This document shows, piece by piece, positions 59,005-64,000 of a DNA stretch of 64,000 nt. Within the stretch, counting starts at the first letter, position 1. Every line of letters begins with the position of its first letter. Location: the NCBI RefSeq assembly GCF_024055725.1, contig NZ_JAMXMX010000010.1:124001-188000 (forward strand). Direction: 5' to 3'. The stretch comes from Actinoallomurus spadix (GTDB lineage Bacteria; Actinomycetota; Actinomycetes; Streptosporangiales; Streptosporangiaceae). Made by a program: the position numbers and the translations under genes. The notes beneath the pieces are model-generated. The model was given only the letters and a program-made list of their open reading frames with translations, was not told the origin of the DNA and made no database searches.

Positions 59005-61686
59005 GCGTGGAACAGGTGTACGACCTGATGGGCCGCGCGGGCGAACTGCCGTACGGCCAGGCTCGTACGATCATGGTCGAGGAGGCACTGCGCCTGGCCG
59101 AGGCCGACGCCGACGAGCGCCTCGCCTACCGCGTCCGCCACTCCCTGCGGCAGGAGTACGAGCAGAGCGGCGAGCGCGCCAAGGCGTTCGCGACGTTCGC
59201 GCGCTGCCTGAGCGACTACGACCGGAACCCCGAGCTCGGTGAGGAGTACCTCCTGTTCTGGGGTTTCAAGGGGACCGTCACCGGGCTGACGCGGTTCCCC
59301 GAGATCCCGCTCGACCGCACGCTGGCGGTCCTGGACGACATGGAGCGCCGCTACCGGCTCGCCGGTGAGGGTCTGCAGCCGGTGTACATGTGCCGGACGG
59401 TCGTCACCCGGCACGTCCACGGCGCGGAGGCGGCCGATGAGTGGTACACCCGGTGGCACGCCGCCCCGCGGACCCACCTGTCGGACTGTGTGGGCTGTGA
59501 CCCGAGCCACAAGGTCGTGTACCTGGCCGCGCGCGGCCGGGACGAGGACGCGATCGCCCCTCGCCGAGCCGCTGCTGCGCGGTGAGTTCACCTGCTCCGA
59601 ACAGCCCCAGACGATCCTCACCGAGCTCCTGCCGATCTATCTCCGTACGGGCCGCCTCGACGCCGCCGTCGACGCGCACCGGCGCGCCTACCGGGCCGTG
59701 CGGGACCAGCTGGCCGAACTGTGGGCCGTCGCCGTGCACCTGGAGTTCTGCGCCCGGACCGGGAACGAGGCGCGCGGCCTGGAGCTGCTGGAACGCCACC
59801 TCGGCTGGCTCGACCGTGCCCCGACGCCGTACGACGGCATGCGGTTCGCCGCGGCGGGCGCGCTCCTGCTGCGGCGGCTCGCCGAGATCGGTCACGGTGA
59901 CGTCACCGTACGGCGGCCCGCGCACGGGGACCGGCCCGCCGCCGACGTGCCGGCCGCCGGCCTGCGCGCGGACCTCACCCGGCACGCCCTGGACCTCGCC
60001 GCCCGGTTCGATGCCCGCAACGGCACGCCGGAACAGGGCCGGCTCGTCCGGGAACTCCTCGACGCCGAGCCGCTCGTCGACCACCTGCCGCTGACCCCGT
60101 ACGCGCGCCGCGCCCCGGCGCCGTCCCCGGCACCGGCTCCCCAGGAGGATCTCGAGGGCGTCGAGGACGTCGACCGGCTGTTCGACCTCGCCGAGGAGCA
60201 CTGGAGGCGGCGCGAGTTCCCCGCGGCGCTGGCCGCCTGGCGGCGCGTCGACGCGGTCGCGGGCGAGCTCTCCGCCGTGCAGCGGGGACGGCGCGCCGAC
60301 GGGGAGGGCCTCGAACGCCTCCTCACCGGAGATTCGGAGGGCGCGATCGAGCTGTGGCGGCGGTCCGCCGAGCTGTACGCGCAGGGCGGCGACGAGGAGA
60401 GCGCCCGGTCGGCGACCAGCCGGTACGCCGCGGTGCTCTGCGAGACCGGGCAGGCCGAGACCGGACTGCCGCTGCTCGAGTCGGCCTTCGCCTGGCTCGC
60501 CGCCCACGACGCGGAACCCGGGCGTGTGGTCGCGGCCCGGGGACGGCTGGCCGCCGCGTACGGCGAGGCGGGCCGTACCGACGAGGCGCTCGCCCTGCTC
60601 GACGGCGCGCCCGCGCCCACGGAGCCCGGCGATCTCGCCGACCAGGAGATGATCCGCGCCCGGATCCTGGGGGCGGCGGGCCGTGAGGCGGAGCTCACGC
60701 CGGTGCTCCGGCGGGCGGTCGAGGGTTTCCGCGCGAGCGGTCAGCGCGTGGTCCTGGCCGAGGCCGCCTTCCTGCTCGGCCGGCGGCTGGCCGCGAGCGA
60801 GGCGGAGGACGAGGCCGCCGAGGCGGACGCGCTGCTCACCGAGGCCATCACGAACGCCCCCGCCGACATGGCCGGGCTCCGCGCCGCCGCGTACGCCGTC
60901 CGGGGCGGACACCTCCTGGCCCGCGGCGACGCCGGCCGGGCCGCCGAGGACCTGATCGAGGCCGTCGCGGGGCTCACCGCCGAGGGCTCCCACCACCAGG
61001 CCGCGTACGCGCGCCAGGACCTGTGCGTCGCCTACCTGGAGACCGGCCGGTACCTCGAAGCGGCCGAAACCGCCGAGGAGGCGCTGCCGCTGTTCGAGGC
61101 GCACGGCGACACCGACGCCGCGCGCCGCACCCGGTACCTGCTCGGCAACGCCCAGCGCGACCTCGGCGAGGTCGACGCCGCCGCGGAGACGTTCACCCGC
61201 CTCGCCGAAGACGAACGCGCCGATCAGCCGGCCGTCGCCGCGCGCCTTCTCGCCGAAGCGGGCGACCTGCTGAGCCGGCTCGACAAGGACGCGACCGCCG
61301 CCGAACGCTTCGCCGCGGCCGCCGAGGCGTCGACCGCGGCCGGCGACCCGTACGGCACCGTTCAGTCGCTGCGCCGCCAGGCGCTGTGCGTGATGTGGAG
61401 CGGCAGCGCCGAGGACGGCCTGGCCGTCATGGGATCCGCGCGGGCCGCGCTCGCGCACCTGCCCGCCGACGAACCCGCCGCCCTGACCTGGGAGACGGCC
61501 CTCACCGACTTCGACGAGGCGCGGATCCTCGGGGCCCTGGAGCGGTTCGACGCGGCGATCGCCTCGGTCGACCGGGCGACCGCCGCGTTCACCGCGCTCG
61601 ACCAGAAGGACCCCGCCGAGGCCGCGGCCCGGCTGCGCGCCGACCTCCTCGCCGCGCGGCCGGGTCCCGGTGACGCGAGTACCTGA
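59001..61686 (+). CDS. TPR protein coupled to HSP90 paralogue, frame interrupted at 59557-59560
   Basis: Large helical-repeat protein of about 894 residues when rejoined. The first 187 codons (VEQVYDLMGRAGELPYGQARTIMVEEAL, TRHVHGAEAADEWYTRWH, a CxxC in LSDCVGCDPSHK) are in frame with ATG 59001; a CCCC run at 59557-59560 holds one base too many, after which LAEPLLRGEFTCSEQPQ continues in the next frame to 61686. The second part contains at least eight TPR-like pairs (EEHWRRREFPAALAAWRRVD, LLTGDSEGAIELWRRSAELYAQGG, LGNAQRDLGEVDAAAETFTRLAE). Probably binds proteins and partners the HSP90 paralogue. Sequencing error or true mutation unresolved. Confidence 0.8.
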
Positions 61687-61697
61687 AGGAGTGCCTG

Positions 61698-61862
61698 CTA
61701 GGGCCTGTCTCGAAGTCCCCGGCTAGCGAGCGGTGTCCAGATGGTGCGTCGCAAGGCGGAGGAGGGAGGCAGCCTGGTTTTGGCTGCCGACCGACGACAA
61801 CGCGGCGAGGCGCTGCCTGGACACCGCGTAGTAGGACAGCGGGGCTTTGAGACAGGCTCTAG
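61698..61862. mobile_element. 165-bp MITE-like foldback element (IS5-type ends)
   Basis: Ends are imperfect inverted repeats of about 19 bp: GGCCTGTCTCGAAGTCCCC on the left and AGCCTGTCTCAAAGCCCC reading inward from the right, each flanked by CTAG, a likely 4-bp target duplication (YTAR, as for IS5-group elements). Inside, CGGTGTCCAG (61731-61740) pairs with CTGGACACCG (61817-61826) and GGCAGCC with GGCTGCC around a central loop, so the whole element can fold as one long hairpin. It has no transposase gene. It lies 11 nt after the TPR stop and just before the stop of the convergent toxin gene. Confidence 0.75.
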
Positions 61863-61871
61863 CGTCCAGCC

Positions 61872-62222
61872 TCACTCGGTCTTCTTCGGATGCCCGCAGG
61901 AGGCGGTGATCACCCATACGGTCCGCTTCTCGTCATCGACCAGGTAGAAGATGCGCCCACCGCCGGTGACCTCGATCTGCCACTGCTCGAGCGGGCGACC
62001 TTCGAACTGGTGGGTGGCGAGCTCACCGCGAAGACGCTTGTGTCGATGGTCTTCGACCGGCCGCGGATTCGACCGCATGAGCTCAAAGGCTTCACGGGTG
62101 TTCTTCGGCGCTTGCTTCGCGAGCTCGGGCCAGCCCTTCGCCGCTTCGCTCGTGCCGAACCGAACGTCCCATTCCCGGCCGATCGGCGGAGGAGCAACCG
62201 GGTCCTTACGCTTCGGGCTCAT
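61872..62222 (-). CDS. Type II toxin, RelE/ParE-like
   Basis: 116-residue protein resembling RelE-superfamily toxins: FGTSEAAKGWPELAKQAPKNTREAFELMRSNPRP, then HRHKRLRGELATHQFEGRPLEQWQIEVTGGGRIFYLVDDEKRTVWVITASCGHPK, which is the strand order and terminal His/Lys-rich end of this family. It follows its antitoxin by 6 nt. Expected to cleave mRNA on the ribosome or otherwise stop growth. A mobile element ends 9 nt beyond its stop. Confidence 0.82.
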   Translation of the reverse strand: MSPKRKDPVAPPPIGREWDVRFGTSEAAKGWPELAKQAPKNTREAFELMRSNPRPVEDHRHKRLRGELATHQFEGRPLEQWQIEVTGGGRIFYLVDDEKRTVWVITASCGHPKKTE

Positions 62223-62228
62223 CGAACC

Positions 62229-62690
62229 TCAAAGGACCGAGACAGGACCGTAGTCGGTGCCGTCCAGAGGCTCGGTGAGCCTGGCACGCAACTCCGGGTC
62301 CGCGTGAATCCTGGCAGTGCTCCGCCACGCCTCGACCACGGTCTCCAGCGGAGCGAGCGTGTCCAGTTCCGCACAGGCGTTCGCCGTTTCCACCAGCTCG
62401 ACCAGGAACGCCCGCACGTCTTCGGTCGGCAGGAACTTCACCCAGGGGAACGCCTCCGGCAGCACCATGAGCAGAGCCCGCGCCCCCTCGTCCTGTTTCA
62501 CCAGTGAGACGAACAGACGGGTCGTCACGCTCATGGCCGCAGCGGCAGCCTCCGCACGGTCGGCCGTCTCCAGAACGAGATCTTCTCCGTCACGGCGCAC
62601 GAGTCGCAGTTGCTGCGCCTCGTCCAGCTTGGCGACCGTCTTGCCAGGCTGCTGAATGAGCTGTGAGAAGGGAACCTTGGTGGTACTCAC
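62229..62690 (-). CDS. Antitoxin of RelE-like pair (Phd-like N-terminus)
   Basis: 153-residue protein, first gene of the pair. Residues 1-50 (KVPFSQLIQQPGKTVAKLDEAQQLRLVRRDGEDLVLETADRA) resemble the Phd/YefM DNA-binding and dimer part; the longer helical C-terminus (AFLVELVETANACAELDTLAPLETVVEAWRSTARIHADPELRARL) probably wraps the toxin. GTG start 6 nt from a TACTCT -10, so the mRNA is probably leaderless. A 24-bp palindrome covers the -35 region. Confidence 0.78.
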   Translation of the reverse strand: MSTTKVPFSQLIQQPGKTVAKLDEAQQLRLVRRDGEDLVLETADRAEAAAAAMSVTTRLFVSLVKQDEGARALLMVLPEAFPWVKFLPTEDVRAFLVELVETANACAELDTLAPLETVVEAWRSTARIHADPELRARLTEPLDGTDYGPVSVL

Positions 62691-62696
62691 CTCTCT

Positions 62697-62729
62697 AGAG
62701 TAACCGACCTTTGAACTACTTCAAAGGTC
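62697..62729 (-). promoter_or_regulatory. Promoter and 24-bp palindromic operator of the RelE-like TA operon
   Basis: GACCTTTGAA-CTAC-TTCAAAGGTC (62706-62729) has perfect 10-bp arms. On the minus strand TTGAAG (62724-62719) within it is a -35, followed by 16 bp and TACTCT (62702-62697), which ends 6 nt before the GTG. Antitoxin binding would block this promoter directly. Confidence 0.7.
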
Positions 62730-62754
62730 TTCGCGCAGCGGCCCGTGGAGCGCT

Positions 62755-62790
62755 CTCGTGAGGAGGCCCGTGCACTGGTCTCCTCACGAG
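62755..62790 (-). terminator. Hairpin terminator after choice-of-anchor-P-like gene
   Basis: CTCGTGAGGAG pairs with CTCCTCACGAG (11 bp, 14-nt loop), 17 nt past the stop of the leftward gene and before the TA operon promoter. Confidence 0.75.
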
Positions 62791-62807
62791 GGCTCCGTAC
62801 GGCAGGG

Positions 62808-63515
62808 TCAGCCGGTGACGGGCAGGTCGCCGGTGACGGGGGTGGGCTTGGGCGCCTGGCCGGGCGGCGCGGAGATGGGGCTGCCGGTCGCGGTCGGGGT
62901 GGGCGTCGGCTTCGGGCCGCCGGGCGGCTGGGTGGGCGGCTTCTCGCCGGTGGCGGAGCAGGTGGCGGAGGAGACGCTGAGGGTCTGGGTCCGGCCGGCT
63001 CCGAGGGGGAGGGTGACCTGGATGGCGGTGACGGTAAGGGAGCCGTCGGCGTTGCGGGTCTGTTTGTTGAGGACGACGGACGCGGTGCCGAGTCCCTGGA
63101 CGGGGATGCTGAGGGCGCTGTTGGGCGCGGCGTCGGCGGCGAGGCGGTGCCCGGCGAGGCTCGCCTTGGCCAGGTGGGATCTGGCCGTCCCGTTGTCGCA
63201 GGTGGCGGTGACCAGGTGGGCGGTGAGGGCGGCCTTGGCGACGCGCAGGTCGGTGACGCTGGCCCGGGCGAAGGCGGGTTTGGTGGTGACGTGCAGGACC
63301 TTAACGTCGATGAGGGGGTTGGCCGGCAGGTGCAGCAGGCTCTTGTCGGCGGTGCCGGCGACGGCCGGGGTGGCGGGGATGGCGACCAGGCCACCGGCGG
63401 CCAGGCCGTAGGCCGACCCGGTCCCGGTGGTGGCCGAGGCCGTACCGGCCAGGGCGAGGGGCGCGGCCAGCGCACCGGCGATGGCCGTGACGGCGGAAAG
63501 ACGCTTCAAGCGCAC
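62808..63515 (-). CDS. Secreted choice-of-anchor-P-like protein ending in LPVTG
   Basis: 235-residue exported protein: signal peptide (SAVTAIAGALAAPLALAGTASA), then a beta-rich body (SAYGLAAGGLVAIPATPAV, VLHVTTKPAFARASVTDLRVAKAALTAHLVTATCDNG, SVSSATCSATG) like the choice-of-anchor P family, a Pro/Thr-rich stretch (GPKPTPTPTATG) and a terminus TPVTGDLPVTG. The LPxTG sortase motif is the last five residues; the usual hydrophobic helix and basic tail are missing. Other starts in frame upstream lack a signal peptide; GTG 63515 has AAAGGAG upstream. Probably secreted or wall-associated. Confidence 0.75.
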   Translation of the reverse strand: MRLKRLSAVTAIAGALAAPLALAGTASATTGTGSAYGLAAGGLVAIPATPAVAGTADKSLLHLPANPLIDVKVLHVTTKPAFARASVTDLRVAKAALTAHLVTATCDNGTARSHLAKASLAGHRLAADAAPNSALSIPVQGLGTASVVLNKQTRNADGSLTVTAIQVTLPLGAGRTQTLSVSSATCSATGEKPPTQPPGGPKPTPTPTATGSPISAPPGQAPKPTPVTGDLPVTG

Positions 63516-63622
63516 AGGTGTCCACTCCTTTGGGGGGCTCTCGGCGAGCAGGTACTTCCGCCCGCCAATACGCATGGAGGGGAGCCGAGGTTGCACGCTT
63601 CCTGAAAAGAATTTCCTGCGAC

Positions 63623-64000
63623 TTAAGCGGACAGCCGTTCCTCGGCGACCTGGTCCAGGAAGGTGTTCAGGTTGCCCCGCATCCGGTCCACCTGCTCCTC
63701 GAGGGTGAGCGACTCGGTGTACCGGGTGGCCAGGGGATTCTTCTTCTTGCCGCGTACGTACAGCGGACAGGCCAGGTCGCCGCAGATGTACGTGCCCACC
63801 GTGTTGCCGTCGCGCCCGGCGGCGCCCGCGCGCCGCGCGACGAAGAGGGAGACCCCCGACCCCGCGTGGGAGGTCAGGCAGACCGAACAGACCGTCGTCT
63901 TGACCATGCTCCTGCGGACCTCGGCCGAGACGCGCAGCGAGACCCCGATCAGCCCGTCGCCGCGCTCCGCGACCAGATAGCCGCGGTCCGGCGCTCCCGG
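63623..64000 (-). CDS. FBP-domain protein (FusB/EF-G-binding zinc-finger type), 5'-truncated by window
   Basis: The visible 125 C-terminal residues run open to the window edge (GAPDRGYLVAERGDGLIGVSLRV upstream of an internal Met at 63907). They contain the treble-clef zinc finger of the FBP C-terminal domain: VCSVCLTSHAG (CxxC) and YICGDLACPLYVRG (CxxxxC), followed by a helix pair (LEEQVDRMRGNLNTFLDQV). FusB-type proteins bind elongation factor G and free it from fusidic acid; actinobacterial members are chromosomal and may act on ribosome recycling. The true start lies beyond 64000. Confidence 0.87.
   Translation of the reverse strand, partial: PGAPDRGYLVAERGDGLIGVSLRVSAEVRRSMVKTTVCSVCLTSHAGSGVSLFVARRAGAAGRDGNTVGTYICGDLACPLYVRGKKKNPLATRYTESLTLEEQVDRMRGNLNTFLDQVAEERLSA

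Noticed and set aside
61723-61917. 64-codon open frame across the MITE-like element as a transposase remnant
   Set aside because: The translation has no transposase motif, and the DNA is better explained as a foldback element with terminal repeats.
1-64000. tRNA, rRNA, CRISPR array, riboswitch or replication origin
   Set aside because: No cloverleaf with a T-loop-like GTTCGA context, no regularly spaced repeats, no recognised riboswitch core and no DnaA-box cluster were seen on reading both strands.

Overview
The window is high-GC actinomycete chromosome, probably from a Streptosporangiales/Thermomonosporaceae-type or Streptomyces-like organism. The signs are very GC-rich third codon positions, frequent GTG and TTG starts, 4-bp GTGA/ATGA gene overlaps, several promoters placed to give leaderless mRNAs, and families typical of mycelial actinomycetes (WhiB, an NsdA-like regulator, a CYP157-like P450, secreted enzymes with CBM2 modules). 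Assignment is from family recognition only. I see no rRNA, tRNA, CRISPR array, phage or classical biosynthetic gene cluster.

Layout, 1-31.8 kb. The window opens inside a 2-oxoacid dehydrogenase E2 gene, followed by a Phd/HicB-like antitoxin-toxin pair, an ECF sigma factor coupled to a YCII (DGPF) protein, an MFS exporter, a GH114-type lipoprotein, a frameshifted Uma2 nuclease gene, a P450 lacking the ExxR motif, a Tat-exported MBL-fold hydrolase, a beta-lactamase-like serine hydrolase divergent from a LysR regulator, and a large acyl-CoA dehydrogenase. Next come a beta-helix membrane protein, an SDR, a rhomboid protease, a WhiB protein and a GNAT enzyme (divergent across a double palindrome), a GT4 glycosyltransferase pair, a SLATT-like membrane protein, an HSL-type esterase and a secreted protein. 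At 23.7-29.5 kb a MacAB-like export operon (lipoprotein, membrane fusion protein, ATPase, permease) is divergent from a two-component system. An NsdA-like regulator with two small partner genes follows.

Layout, 31.8-44.6 kb: plant-polysaccharide region. A GH10 xylanase-CBM2 and an AA10 LPMO-CBM2 stand as single genes with strong terminators. A seven-gene operon read leftwards (sugar-binding lipoprotein, two permeases, GH30 enzyme, Gfo/Idh/MocA oxidoreductase, PmoA-like protein, cupin) is divergent from a GH3 beta-xylosidase-like gene. The two promoters and a TTTCGAAA palindrome can be read in the 379-bp intergenic region. Together these genes suggest xylan/xylooligosaccharide breakdown, uptake and processing of a modified sugar; no ABC ATPase is encoded here, so a shared MsiK-type ATPase is presumed.

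Layout, 44.6-64 kb. An ECF sigma factor with a membrane partner, an Ohr peroxidase facing a TetR regulator across twin operators, a secreted 5'-nucleotidase, a DUF318 permease with TIGR03943 partner, an AtuA-like protein, a DUF2795 protein, a TetR/amidohydrolase/SnoaL group and a DUF2071 protein lead to the most unusual locus. There an HSP90 paralogue with an acidic C-terminus is translationally coupled to a large TPR protein, which carries a one-base frameshift. A 165-bp MITE-like element lies just after it. A second toxin-antitoxin pair with a palindromic operator, a choice-of-anchor-P-like secreted protein ending exactly in LPVTG, and the 3' part of an FBP-domain gene close the window.
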